Below, in pieces: positions 13,359 through 26,496 of a stretch of 64,000 bases of DNA. The stretch's first letter is position 1. Each line of letters begins with the position of its first letter. Source of the DNA: Bathymodiolus brooksi. Its lineage: Eukaryota; Mollusca; Bivalvia; Mytilida; Modiolidae. Both the position numbers and the translations under genes were made by a program. A model generated the notes under the pieces. That model ran no database searches and had not been told where the DNA came from. It saw nothing but the letters and a program-made list of their open reading frames with translations. Location: the NCBI GenBank assembly GCA_963680875.1, contig OY804583.1, positions 34,461,331 through 34,525,330 on the forward strand, given 5' to 3'.

Positions 13359-14950
13359 ATAGCGTATAACATGCTGGCCAGTTTTATTGGTGTTTAACGA
13401 CACTTTCAACAATATGTCAGGTATAACGTAGAACATGGTGACCAGTTTTATTGGTGCTTAACGCCACTTTCAACAATGTGTCAGGTATAACGTAGAACAT
13501 GGTGACCTGTTTTATTGGTGCTTAACGACACTTTCAACAATGTGTCAGGTATAATGTAGAACATGGTGACCACTTTTATTGGTGTTTATCGACACTTTCA
13601 ACAATGTGTCAGGTATAACGTAGAACATGGTGAACAGTTTTATTGGTGTTTTTACGCTACTTTCAACAATGTAGTTATAGTGTAGAACATGGTGACCAGT
13701 TTTATTGGTGTTTAACGACACTTTCAACAATGTGTCAGTTATAATGTAGAACATGGTGAACAGTTTTATTGGTGTTTAACGACACTTTCAACAATGTGTC
13801 AGGTATAATGTAGAACATGGTGACCAGTTTTATTGGTGTTTAACGACACTTTCAACAATGTGTCAGGTATAACATAGAACATGGTGACCAGTTTTATTGG
13901 TGTTTAGCGACACTTTCAACAACGTGTCAGGTATAACGTAGAACATGGTGACCAGTTTTATTGGTGTTTATTAACACTTTCAACAATGTGTCAGGTATAA
14001 CGTATTACATGGTGACCAGTTTTATTGGTGTTTAACGACACTCAACAATATGTCAGGTATAATGTAGAACATGGTGACCAGTTTTATTGGTGTTTAACGC
14101 CACTTTCAACAATGTTAGTTATAGCGTAGAACATGGTGACCAGTTTTATTGGTGTTTAATGCCACTTTCAACAATGTGTCAGGTATAACATAGAACATGG
14201 TGACCAGTTTTATTGGTGCTTAACGACACTTTCAACAATGTGTCAGGTATAACGTAGAACATGGTGACCAGTTTTATTGGTGTTTAACGCCACTTTCAAC
14301 AATGCTAGTTATAGTGTAGAACATGGTGACCAGTTTTATTGGTGTTTAACGACACTGTCAACAATGTGTCAGGTATAGCGTATAACATGCTGGCCAGTTT
14401 TATTGGTGTTTAACGACACTTTCAACAATATGTCAGGTATAACGTAGAACATGGTGACCAGTTTTATTGTTGCTTAACGACACTTTCAACAATGTGTCAG
14501 GTATAACGTAGAACATGGTGACCTGTTTTATTGGTGTTTAACGACACTTTCAACAATGTGTCAGGTATAACGTAGAACATGGTGATCAGTTTTATTGGTG
14601 TTTAACGCCACTTTCAACAATGTTAGTTATAGTATAGAACATGGTGACCAGTTTTATTGGTGTTTAACGACACTTTCAACAATATGTCAGGTATAACGTA
14701 GAACATGGTGACCAGTTTTATTGGTGTTTAACGCCACTTTCAACAATGTTAGTTATAGTGTAGAACATGGTGACCAGTTTTATTGGTGTTTAACGACACT
14801 TTCAACAATGTGTCAGTTATAACGTAGAATATGGTGAACAGTTTTATTGGTGTTTAACGACACTGTCAACAATGTGTCAGGTATAGCGTATAACATGCTG
14901 GCCAGTTTTATTGGTGTTTAACGACACTTTCAACAATATGTCAGGTATAA

Positions 14951-16120
14951 CGTAGAACATGGTGACCAGTTTTATTGGTGCTTAACGCCACTTTCAACAA
15001 TGTGTCAGGTATAACGTAGAACATGGTGACCTGTTTTATTGGTGCTTAACGACACTTTCAACAATGTGTCAGGTATAATGTAGAACATGGTGACCAGTTT
15101 TATTGGTGTTTAACGACACTTTCAACAATGTGTCAGGTATAACGTAGAACATGGTGACCAGTTTTATTGGTGTTTTTACGCCACTTTCAACAATGTAGTT
15201 ATAGTGTAGAACATGGTGACCAGTTTTATTGGTGTTTAACGACACTTTCAACAATGTGTCAGTTATAACGTAGAACATGGTGAACAGTTTTATTGGTGTT
15301 TAACGACACTTTCAACAATGTGTCAGGTATAATGTAGAACATGGTGACCAGTTTTATTGGTGCTTAACGCCACTTTCAACAATGTGTCAGGTATAACGTA
15401 GAACATGGTGACCTGTTTTATTGGTGCTTAACGACACTTTCAACAATGTGTCAGGTATAATGTAGAACATGGTGACCAGTTTTATTGGTGTTTAACGACA
15501 CTTTCAACAATGTGTCAGGTATAACGTAGAACATGGTGACCAGTTTTATTGGTGTTTTTACGCCACTTTCAACAATGTAGTTTTAGTGTAGAACATGGTG
15601 ACCAGTTTTATTGGTGTTTAACGACACTTTCAACAATGTGTCAGTTATAACGTAGAACATGGTGAACAGTTTTATTGGTGTTTAACGACACTTTCAACAA
15701 TGTGTCAGGTATAATGTAGAACATGGTGACCAGTTTTATTGGTGCTTAACGCCACTTTCAACAATGTGTCAGGTATAACGTAGAACATGGTGACCTGTTT
15801 TATTGGTGCTTAACGACACTTTCAACAATGTGTCAGGTATAATGTAGAACATGGTGACCAGTTTTATTGGTGTTTAACGACACTTTCAACAATGTGTCAG
15901 GTATAACGTAGAACATGGTGACCAGTTTTATTGGTGTTTTTACGCCACTTTCAACAATGTAGTTATAGTGTAGAACATGGTGACCAGTTTTATTGGTGTT
16001 TAACGACACTTTCAACAATGTGTCAGTTATAACGTAGAACATGGTGAACAGTTTTATTGGTGTTTAACGACACTTTCAACAATGTGTCAGGTATAATGTA
16101 GAACATGGTGACCAGTTTTA
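14951..16120 (+). repeat. 382-bp unit in three tandem copies
   Basis: Units start near 14951, 15333 and 15715, each six monomers long (five of 64 bp, one of 62). The order is GTGCTT, GACCTG/GTGCTT, A, GTGTTTTTACG with GTAGTTATAG, GTCAGTT/GAACAG, A. The first and third copies carry an open 69-codon minus-strand frame (15069, 15833). The middle copy has a single A-to-T change at 15583 (GTAGTTTTAG for GTAGTTATAG), which creates a TAA stop on the minus strand. The equivalent locus at 21493 has only two copies. Confidence 0.85.
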
Positions 16121-18698
16121 TTGGTGTTTAACGACACTTTCAACAATGTGTCAGGTATAACATAGAACATGGTGACCAGTTTTATTGGTGTTTAACGACA
16201 CTTTCAACAACGTGTCAGGTATAACGTAGAACATGGTGACAAGTTTTATTGGTGTTTATTAACATTTTCAACAATGTGTCAGGTATAACGTATTACATGG
16301 TGACCAGTTTTATTGGTGTTTAACGACACTCAACAATATGTCAGGTATAATGTAGAACATGGTGACCAGTTTTATTGGTGTTTAACGCCACTTTCAACAA
16401 TGTTAGTTATAGTGTAGAACATGGTGACCAGTTTTATTGGTGTTTAACGACACTTTCAACAATGTGTCAGGTATAATGTAGAACATGGTGACCTGTTTTA
16501 TTGGTGTTTAACGCCACTTTCAACAATGTTAGTTATAGTGTAGAACATGGTGACCAGTTTTATTGGTGTTTAATGCCACTTTCAACAATGTGTCAGGTAT
16601 AACTTAGAACATGGTGACCAGTTTTATTGATGTTTAACAACACTTTCAACAATGTGTCAGGTATAACGTAGAACATGGTGACCCGTTTAATTGGTGTTTA
16701 TCGACACTTTCAACAATGTGTCAGGTATAACGTAGAACATGGTGACCAGTTTTATTGGTGCTTAACGACACTTTCAACAATGTGTCAGTTATAATGTAGA
16801 ACATGGTGACCAGTTTTATTGGTGTTTAACGACACTTTCAACAATGTGTCAGGTATAACGTAGAACATGGTGACCAGTTTTATTGGTGTTTTTACGCCAC
16901 TTTCAACAATGTAGTTATAGTGTAGAACATGGTGACCAGTTTTATTGGTGTTTAACGACACTTTCAACAATGTGTCAGTTATAACGTAGAACATGGTGAA
17001 CAGTTTTATTGGTGTTTAACGACACTTTCAACAATGTGTCAGGTATAATGTAGAACATGGTGACCAGTTTTATTGGTGTTTAACGACACTTTCAACAATG
17101 TGTCAGGTATAACATAGAACATGGTGACCAGTTTTATTGGTGTTTAACGACACTTTCAACAACGTGTCAGGTATAACGTAGAACATGGTGACAAGTTTTA
17201 TTGGTGTTTATTAACATTTTCAACAATGTGTCAGGTATAACGTATTACATGGTGACCAGTTTTATTGGTGTTTAATGACACTCAACAATATGTCAGGTAT
17301 AATGTAGAACATGGTGACCAGTTTTATTGGTGTTTAACGCCACTTTCAACAATGTTAGTTATAGTGTAGAACATGGTGACCAGTTTTATTGGTGTTTAAC
17401 GACACTGTCAACAATGTGTCAGGTATAGCGTATAACATGCTGGCCAGTTTTATTGGTGTTTAGCGACACTTTCAACAATATGTCAGGTATAACGTAGAAC
17501 ATGGTGACCAGTTTTATTGTTGCTTAACGACACTTTCAACAATGTGTCAGGTATAACGTAGAACATGGTGACCAGTTTTATTGGTGTTTAACGACACTTT
17601 CAACAATGTGTCAGGTATAACGTAGAACATGGTGATCAGTTTTATTGGTGTTTAACGCCACTTTCAACAATGTTAGTTATAGTGTAGAACATGGTGACCA
17701 GTTTTATTGGTGTTTAACGACACTTTCAACAATATGTCAGGTATAACGTAGAACATGGTGACCAGTTTTATTGGTGTTTAACGCCACTTTCAACAATGTT
17801 AGTTATAGTGTAGAACATGGTGACCAGTTTTATTGGTGTTTAACGACACTTTCAACAATGTGTCAGTTATAACGTAGAACATGGTGAACAGTTTTATTGG
17901 TGTTTAACGACACTGTCAACAATGTTTCAGGTATAGCGTATAACATGCTGGCCAGTTTTATTGGTGTTTAACGACACTTTCAACAATATGTCAGGTATAA
18001 CGTAGAACATGGTGACCAGTTTTATTGGTGCTTAACGCCACTTTCAACAATGTGTCAGGTATAACGTAGAACATGGTGACCTGTTTTATTGGTGCTTAAC
18101 GACACTTTCAACAATGTGTCAGGTATAATGTAGAACATGGTGACCACTTTTATTGGTGTTTATCGACACTTTCAACAATGTGTCAGGTATAACGTAGAAC
18201 ATGGTGAACAGTTTTATTGGTGTTTTTACGCTACTTTCAACAATGTAGTTATAGTGTAGAACATGGTGACCAGTTTTATTGGTGTTTAACGACACTTTCA
18301 ACAATGTGTCAGTTATAATGTAGAACATGGTGAACAGTTTTATTGGTGTTTAACGACACTTTCAACAATGTGTCAGGTATAATGTAGAACATGGTGACCA
18401 GTTTTATTGGTGTTTAACGACACTTTCAACAATGTGTCAGGTATAACATAGAACATGCTGACCAGTTTTATTGGTGTTTAACGACACTTTCAACAACGTG
18501 TCAGGTATAACGTAGAACATGGTGACCAGTTTTATTGGTGTTTATTAACACTTTCAACAATGTGTCAGGTATAACGTATTACATGGTGACCAGTTTTATT
18601 GGTGTTTAACGACACTCAACAATATGTCAGGTATAATGTAGAACATGGTGACCAGTTTTATTGGTGTTTAACGCCACTTTCAACAATGTTAGTTATAG
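15589..18698 (+). repeat. Right copy of the 3.1-kb block from 7463-10572
   Basis: This is the second copy, at an offset of 8126 bp. It begins inside the middle and third 382-bp repeats, so the triplication and this larger duplication share an edge. A private difference is GAACATGCTGACC near 18458, where the left copy has GAACATGGTGACC. Its end at about 18698 lies within the first unit of the 1650-bp duplication. Confidence 0.82.
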
Positions 18699-21480
18699 TG
18701 TAGAACATGGTGACCAGTTTTATTGGTGTTTAACGACACTTTCAACAATGTGTCAGGTATAACGTAGAACATGGTGACCCGTTTAATTGGTGTTTATCGA
18801 CACTTTCAACAATGTGTCAGGTATAACGTACAACATGGTGACCAGTTTTATTGGTGCTTAACGACACTTTCAACAATGTGTCAGGTATAACGTAGAACAT
18901 GGTGACCAGTTTTATTGGTGTTTAACGCCACTTTCAACAATGCTAGTTATAGCGTAGAACATGGTGACCAGTTTTATTGGTGTTTAATGCCACTTTCAAC
19001 AATGTGTCAGGTATAACGTAGAACATGGTGACCAGTTTTATTGGTGTTTAACGACACTTTCAACAATGTGTCAGGTATAACATAGAACATGGTGACCAGT
19101 TTTATTGGTGCTTAACGACACTTTCAACAATGTGTCAGGTATAACGTAGAACATGGTGACCAGTTTTATTGGTGTTTAACGCCACTTTCAACAATGCTAG
19201 TTATAGTGTAGAACATGGTGACCAGTTTTATTGGTGTTTAACGACACTGTCAACAATGTGTCAGGTATAGCGTATAACATGCTGGCCAGTTTTATTGGTG
19301 TTTAACGACACTTTCAACAATATGTCAGGTATAACGTAGAACATGGTGACCAGTTTTATTGTTGCTTAACGACACTTTCAACAATGTGTCAGGTATAACG
19401 TAGAACATGGTGACCTGTTTTATTGGTGTTTAACGACACTTTCAACAATGTGTCAGGTATAACGTAGAACATGGTGATCAGTTTTATTGGTGTTTAACGC
19501 CACTTTCAACAATGTTAGTTATAGTATAGAACATGGTGACCAGTTTTATTGGTGTTTAACGACACTTTCAACAATATGTCAGGTATAACGTAGAACATGG
19601 TGACCAGTTTTATTGGTGTTTAACGCCACTTTCAACAATGTTAGTTATAGTGTAGAACATGGTGACCAGTTTTATTGGTGTTTAACGACACTTTCAACAA
19701 TGTGTCAGTTATAACGTAGAATATGGTGAACAGTTTTATTGGTGTTTAACGACACTGTCAACAATGTGTCAGGTATAGCGTATAACATGCTGGCCAGTTT
19801 TATTGGTGTTTAACGACACTTTCAACAATATGTCAGGTATAACGTAGAACATGGTGAACAGTTTTATTGGTGTTTTTACGCTACTTTCAACAATGTAGTT
19901 ATAGTGTAGAACATGGTGACCAGTTTTATTGGTGTTTAACGACACTTTCAACAATGTGTCAGTTATAATGTAGAACATGGTGAACAGTTTTATTGGTGTT
20001 TAACGACACTTTCAACAATGTGTCAGGTATAATGTAGAACATGGTGACCAGTTTTATTGGTGTTTAACGACACTTTCAACAATGTGTCAGGTATAACATA
20101 GAACATGGTGACCAGTTTTATTGGTGTTTAACGACACTTTCAACAACGTGTCAGGTATAACGTAGAACATGGTGACCAGTTTTATTGGTGTTTATTAACA
20201 CTTTCAACAATGTGTCAGGTATAACGTATTACATGGTGACCAGTTTTATTGGTGTTTAACGACACTCAACAATATGTCAGGTATAATGTAGAACATGGTG
20301 ACCAGTTTTATTGGTGTTTAACGCCACTTTCAACAATGTTAGTTATAGTGTAGAACATGGTGACCAGTTTTATTGGTGTTTAACGACACTTTCAACAATG
20401 TGTCAGGTATAACGTAGAACATGGTGACCCGTTTAATTGGTGTTTATCGACACTTTCAACAATGTGTCAGGTATAACGTACAACATGGTGACCAGTTTTA
20501 TTGGTGCTTAACGACACTTTCAACAATGTGTCAGGTATAACGTAGAACATGGTGACCAGTTTTATTGGTGTTTAACGCCACTTTCAACAATGCTAGTTAT
20601 AGCGTAGAACATGGTGACCAGTTTTATTGGTGTTTAATGCCACTTTCAACAATGTGTCAGGTATAACGTAGAACATGGTGACCAGTTTTATTGGTGTTTA
20701 ACGACACTTTCAACAATGTGTCAGGTATAACATAGAACATGGTGACCAGTTTTATTGGTGCTTAACGACACTTTCAACAATGTGTCAGGTATAACGTAGA
20801 ACATGGTGACCAGTTTTATTGGTGTTTAACGCCACTTTCAACAATGCTAGTTATAGTGTAGAACATGGTGACCAGTTTTATTGGTGTTTAACGACACTGT
20901 CAACAATGTGTCAGGTATAGCGTATAACATGCTGGCCAGTTTTATTGGTGTTTAACGACACTTTCAACAATATGTCAGGTATAACGTAGAACATGGTGAC
21001 CAGTTTTATTGTTGCTTAACGACACTTTCAACAATGTGTCAGGTATAACGTAGAACATGGTGACCTGTTTTATTGGTGTTTAACGACACTTTCAACAATG
21101 TGTCAGGTATAACGTAGAACATGGTGATCAGTTTTATTGGTGTTTAACGCCACTTTCAACAATGTTAGTTATAGTATAGAACATGGTGACCAGTTTTATT
21201 GGTGTTTAACGACACTTTCAACAATATGTCAGGTATAACGTAGAACATGGTGACCAGTTTTATTGGTGTTTAACGCCACTTTCAACAATGTTAGTTATAG
21301 TGTAGAACATGGTGACCAGTTTTATTGGTGTTTAACGACACTTTCAACAATGTGTCAGTTATAACGTAGAATATGGTGAACAGTTTTATTGGTGTTTAAC
21401 GACACTGTCAACAATGTGTCAGGTATAGCGTATAACATGCTGGCCAGTTTTATTGGTGTTTAACGACACTTTCAACAATA
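18181..21480 (+). repeat. 1650-bp tandem duplication (two units, near identical)
   Basis: Unit 1 spans about 18181-19830 and unit 2 about 19831-21480. Rows compared at an offset of 1650 agree, apart from one change seen at the CATGCTGACC of unit 1 (near 18458). The junction lies in sequence shared by an AATATG monomer and a TTTATCG monomer, within TGTCAGGTATAACGTAG at 19831. Upstream the order is M then AATATG; downstream it is GTGTTTTTACG. This joins monomers that are not neighbours elsewhere in domain I and produces the one odd ORF at 19769-19978. Confidence 0.88.
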
Positions 21481-21492
21481 TGTCAGGTATAA

Positions 21493-22256
21493 CGTAGAAC
21501 ATGGTGACCAGTTTTATTGGTGCTTAACGCCACTTTCAACAATGTGTCAGGTATAACGTAGAACATGGTGACCTGTTTTATTGGTGCTTAACGACACTTT
21601 CAACAATGTGTCAGGTATAATGTAGAACATGGTGACCAGTTTTATTGGTGTTTAACGACACTTTCAACAATGTGTCAGGTATAACGTAGAACATGGTGAC
21701 CAGTTTTATTGGTGTTTTTACGCCACTTTCAACAATGTAGTTATAGTGTAGAACATGGTGACCAGTTTTATTGGTGTTTAACGACACTTTCAACAATGTG
21801 TCAGTTATAACGTAGAACATGGTGAACAGTTTTATTGGTGTTTAACGACACTTTCAACAATGTGTCAGGTATAATGTAGAACATGGTGACCAGTTTTATT
21901 GGTGCTTAACGCCACTTTCAACAATGTGTCAGGTATAACGTAGAACATGGTGACCTGTTTTATTGGTGCTTAACGACACTTTCAACAATGTGTCAGGTAT
22001 AATGTAGAACATGGTGACCAGTTTTATTGGTGTTTAACGACACTTTCAACAATGTGTCAGGTATAACGTAGAACATGGTGACCAGTTTTATTGGTGTTTT
22101 TACGCCACTTTCAACAATGTAGTTATAGTGTAGAACATGGTGACCAGTTTTATTGGTGTTTAACGACACTTTCAACAATGTGTCAGTTATAACGTAGAAC
22201 ATGGTGAACAGTTTTATTGGTGTTTAACGACACTTTCAACAATGTGTCAGGTATAA
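21493..22256 (+). repeat. 382-bp unit in two tandem copies
   Basis: The copies lie at about 21493-21874 and 21875-22256. They match the three-copy cluster at 14951 (offset 6542 to the first copy and 6160 to its third). Both carry the intact GTAGTTATAG monomer and the open minus-strand frame (21611, 21993). Flanking order on both sides is the same as at the three-copy locus, so the two loci differ by one 382-bp copy. Confidence 0.85.
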
Positions 22257-22680
22257 TGTAGAACATGGTGACCAGTTTTATTGGTGTTTAACGACACTTT
22301 CAACAATGTGTCAGGTATAACATAGAACATGGTGACCAGTTTTATTGGTGTTTAACGACACTTTCAACAACGTGTCAGGTATAACGTAGAACATGGTGAC
22401 AAGTTTTATTGGTGTTTATTAACATTTTCAACAATGTGTCAGGTATAACGTATTACATGGTGACCAGTTTTATTGGTGTTTAACGACACTCAACAATATG
22501 TCAGGTATAATGTAGAACATGGTGACCAGTTTTATTGGTGTTTAACGCCACTTTCAACAATGTTAGTAATAGTGTAGAACATGGTGACCAGTTTTATTGG
22601 TGTTTAACGACACTTTCAACAATGTGTCAGGTATAATGTAGAACATGGTGACCTGTTTTATTGGTGTTTAACGCCACTTT

Positions 22681-25600
22681 CAACAATGTTAGTTATAGTG
22701 TAGAACATGGTGACCAGTTTTATTGGTGTTTAATGCCACTTTCAACAATGTGTCAGGTATAACTTAGAACATGGTGACCAGTTTTATTGATGTTTAACAA
22801 CACTTTCAACAATGTGTCAGGTATAACGTAGAACATGGTGACCCGTTTAATTGGTGTTTATCGACACTTTCAACAATGTGTCAGGTATAACGTAGAACAT
22901 GGTGACCAGTTTTATTGGTGTTTAACCACACTTTCAACAATGTGTCAGGTTTAACGTATGACATGGTGACCAGTTTTATTGGTGTTTAACGCCACTTTCA
23001 ACAATGTTAGTTATAGCGTAGAACATGGTGACCAGTTTTATTGGTGTTTAATGCCACTTTCAACAATGTGTCAGGTATAACGTAGAACATGGTGACCAGT
23101 TTTATTGGTGTTTAACGACACTTTCAACAATGTGTCAGGTATAACATAGAACATGGTGACCAGTTTTATTGGTGCTTAACGACACTTTCAACAATGTGTC
23201 AGGTATAACGTAGAACATGGTGACCAGTTTTATTGGTGTTTAACGCCACTTTCAACAATGCTAGTTATAGTGTAGAACATGGTGACCAGTTTTATTGGTG
23301 TTTAACGACACTGTCAACAATGTGTCAGGTATAGCGTATAACATGCTGGCCAGTTTTATTGGTGTTTAACGACACTTTCAACAATATGTCAGGTATAACG
23401 TAGAACATGGTGACCAGTTTTATTGTTGCTTAACGACACTTTCAACAATGTGTCAGGTATAACGTAGAACATGGTGACCAGTTTTATTGGTGTTTAACGA
23501 CACTTTCAACAATGTGTCAGGTATAACGTAGAACATGGTGATCAGTTTTATTGGTGTTTAACGCCACTTTCAACAATGTTAGTTATAGTGTAGAACATGG
23601 TGACCAGTTTTATTGGTGTTTAACGACACTTTCAACAATATGTAAGGTATAACGTAGAACATGGTGACCAGTTTTATTGGTGTTTAACGCCACTTTCACC
23701 AATGTTAGTTATAGTGTAGAACATGGTGACCAGTTTTATTGGTGTTTAACGACACTTTCAACAATGTGTCAGTTATAACGTAGAACATGGTGAACAGTTT
23801 TATTGGTGTTTAACGACACTGTCAACAATGTGTCAGGTATAGCGTATAACATGCTGGCCAGTTTTATTGGTGTTTAACGACACTTTCAACAATATGTCAG
23901 GTATAACGTAGAACATGGTGACCAGTTTTATTGGTGCTTAACGCCACTTTCAACAATGTGTCAGGTATAACGTAGAACATGGTGACCTGTTTTATTGGTG
24001 CTTAACGACACTTTCAACAATGTGTCAGGTATAATGTAGAACATGGTGACCACTTTTATTGGTGTTTATCGACACTTTCAACAATGTGTCAGGTATAACG
24101 TAGAACATGGTGAACAGTTTTATTGGTGTTTAACGACACTGTCAACAATGTGTCAGGTATAGCGTATAACATGCTGGCCAGTTTTATTGGTATTTAACGA
24201 CACTTTCAACAATATGTCAGGTATAACGTAGAACATGGTGACCAGTTTTATTGGTGCTTAACGCCACTTTCAACAATGTGTCAGGTATAACGTAGAACAT
24301 GGTGACCTGTTTTATTGGTGCTTAATGACACTTTCAACAATGTGTCAGGTATAATGTAGAACATGGTGACCAGTTTTTTTGGTGTTTAACGCCACTTTCA
24401 ACAATGTTAGTTATAGTGTAGAACATGGTGACCAGTTTTATTGGTGTTTAACGACACTTTCAACAATGTGTCAGTTATAACGTAGAACATGGTGAACAGT
24501 TTTATTGGTGTTTAACGACACTGTCAACAATGTGTCAGGTATAGTGTATAACATGCTGGCCAGTTTTATTGGTGTTTAACGACACTTTCAACAATGTTAG
24601 TTATAGTGTAGAACATGGTGACCAGTTTTATTGGTGTTTAATGCCACTTTCAACAATGTGTCAGGTATAACGTAGAACATGGTGACCAGTTTTATTGATG
24701 TTTAACAACACTTTCAACAATGTGTCAGGTATAACGTAGAACATGGTGACCCGTTTAATTGGTGTTTATCGACACTTTCAACAATGTGTCAGGTATAACG
24801 TAGAACATGGTGACCAGTTTTATTGGTGTTTAACCACACTTTCAACAATGTGTCAGGTTTAACGTATGACATGGTGACCAGTTTTATTGGTGTTTAACGC
24901 CACTTTCAACAATGTTAGTTATAGCGTAGAACATGGTGACCAGTTTTATTGGTGTTTAATGCCACTTTCAACAATGTGTCAGGTATAACGTAGAACATGG
25001 TGACCAGTTTTATTGGTGTTTAACGACACTTTCAACAATGTGTCAGGTATAACATAGAACATGGTGACCAGTTTTATTGGTGCTTAACGACACTTTCAAC
25101 AATGTGTCAGGTATAACGTAGAACATGGTGACCAGTTTTATTGGTGTTTAACGCCACTTTCAACAATGCTAGTTATAGTGTAGAACATGGTGACCAGTTT
25201 TATTGGTGTTTAACGACACTGTCAACAATGTGTCAGGTATAGCGTATAACATGCTGGCCAGTTTTATTGGTGTTTAACGACACTTTCAACAATATGTCAG
25301 GTATAACGTAGAACATGGTGACCAGTTTTATTGTTGCTTAACGACACTTTCAACAATGTCTCAGGTATAACGTAGAACATGGTGACCAGTTTTATTGGTG
25401 TTTAACGACACTTTCAACAATGTGTCAGGTATAACGTAGAACATGGTGATCAGTTTTATTGGTGTTTAACGCCACTTTCAACAATGTTAGTTATAGTGTA
25501 GAACATGGTGACCAGTTTTATTGGTGTTTAACGACACTTTCAACAATATGTAAGGTATAACGTAGAACATGGTGACCAGTTTTATTGGTGTTTAACGCCA

Positions 25601-26496
25601 CTTTCAACAATGTTAGTTATAGTGTAGAACATGGTGACCAGTTTTATTGGTGTTTAACGACACTTTCAACAATGTGTCAGTTATAACGTAGAACATGGTG
25701 AACAGTTTTATTGGTGTTTAACGACACTGTCAACAATGTGTCAGGTATAGCGTATAACATGCTGGCCAGTTTTATTGGTGTTTAACGACACTTTCAACAA
25801 TATGTCAGGTATAACGTAGAACATGGTGACCAGTTTTATTGGTGCTTAACGCCACTTTCAACAATGTGTCAGGTATAACGTAGAACATGGTGACCTGTTT
25901 TATTGGTGCTTAACGACACTTTCAACAATGTGTCAGGTATAATGTAGAACATGGTGACCACTTTTATTGGTGTTTATCGACACTTTCAACAATGTGTCAG
26001 TTATAACGTAGAACATGGTGAACAGTTTTATTGGTGTTTAACGACACTGTCAACAATGTGTCAGGTATAGCGTATAACATGCTGGCCAGTTTTATTGGTG
26101 TTTAACGACACTTTCAACAATATGTCAGGTATAACGTAGAACATGGTGACCAGTTTTATTGGTGCTTAACGCCACTTTCAACAATGTGTCAGGTATAACG
26201 TAGAACATGGTGACCTGTTTTATTGGTGCTTAATGACACTTTCAACAATGTGTCAGGTATAATGTAGAACATGGTGACCAGTTTTTTTGGTGTTTAACGC
26301 CACTTTCAACAATGTTAGTTATAGTGTAGAACATGGTGACCAGTTTTATTGGTGTTTAACGACACTTTCAACAATGTGTCAGTTATAACGTAGAACATGG
26401 TGAACAGTTTTATTGGTGTTTAACGACACTGTCAACAATGTGTCAGGTATAGTGTATAACATGCTGGCCAGTTTTATTGGTGTTTAACGACACTTT
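22681..26496 (+). repeat. 1908-bp tandem duplication (two units)
   Basis: Unit 1 is about 22681-24588 and unit 2 about 24589-26496. Diagnostic rare variants recur exactly 1908 bp apart: GGTTTAACGTATGAC (near 22948), AATATGTAAGG (23638/25546), GATGTTTAACAAC, and GTTTTTTTGG (24373/26281). A handful of single-base differences are visible, such as TTCACCAATG near 23697, GGTATTTAACG near 24189, and GTCTCAGG near 25358. The junction at 24588 joins an M-following monomer to a B monomer and was not seen elsewhere. Confidence 0.85.

Larger units (their letters stand above)
1..22680 (+). repeat. Domain I: satellite built on the 1840-bp, 29-monomer HOR
   Basis: The left third is organised by a 29-monomer order seen intact at 9807-11646. 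Domain-specific variants are the M subtype with TTTCAGG, a monomer with GTGTTTTTACG plus AATGTAGTTATAG, and one with CAACAACGTGTCAGG (near 1928, 6875, 9037, 10369, 13921, 16210, 17160, 18493, 20143 and 22371). The last was not seen to the right of this domain. The unit is repeatedly shortened, duplicated or recombined, so spacing between equivalent monomers varies (1838, 3108, 3492, 1840, 1712, 4574 bp for the TTTCAGG M monomers). Confidence 0.85.
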
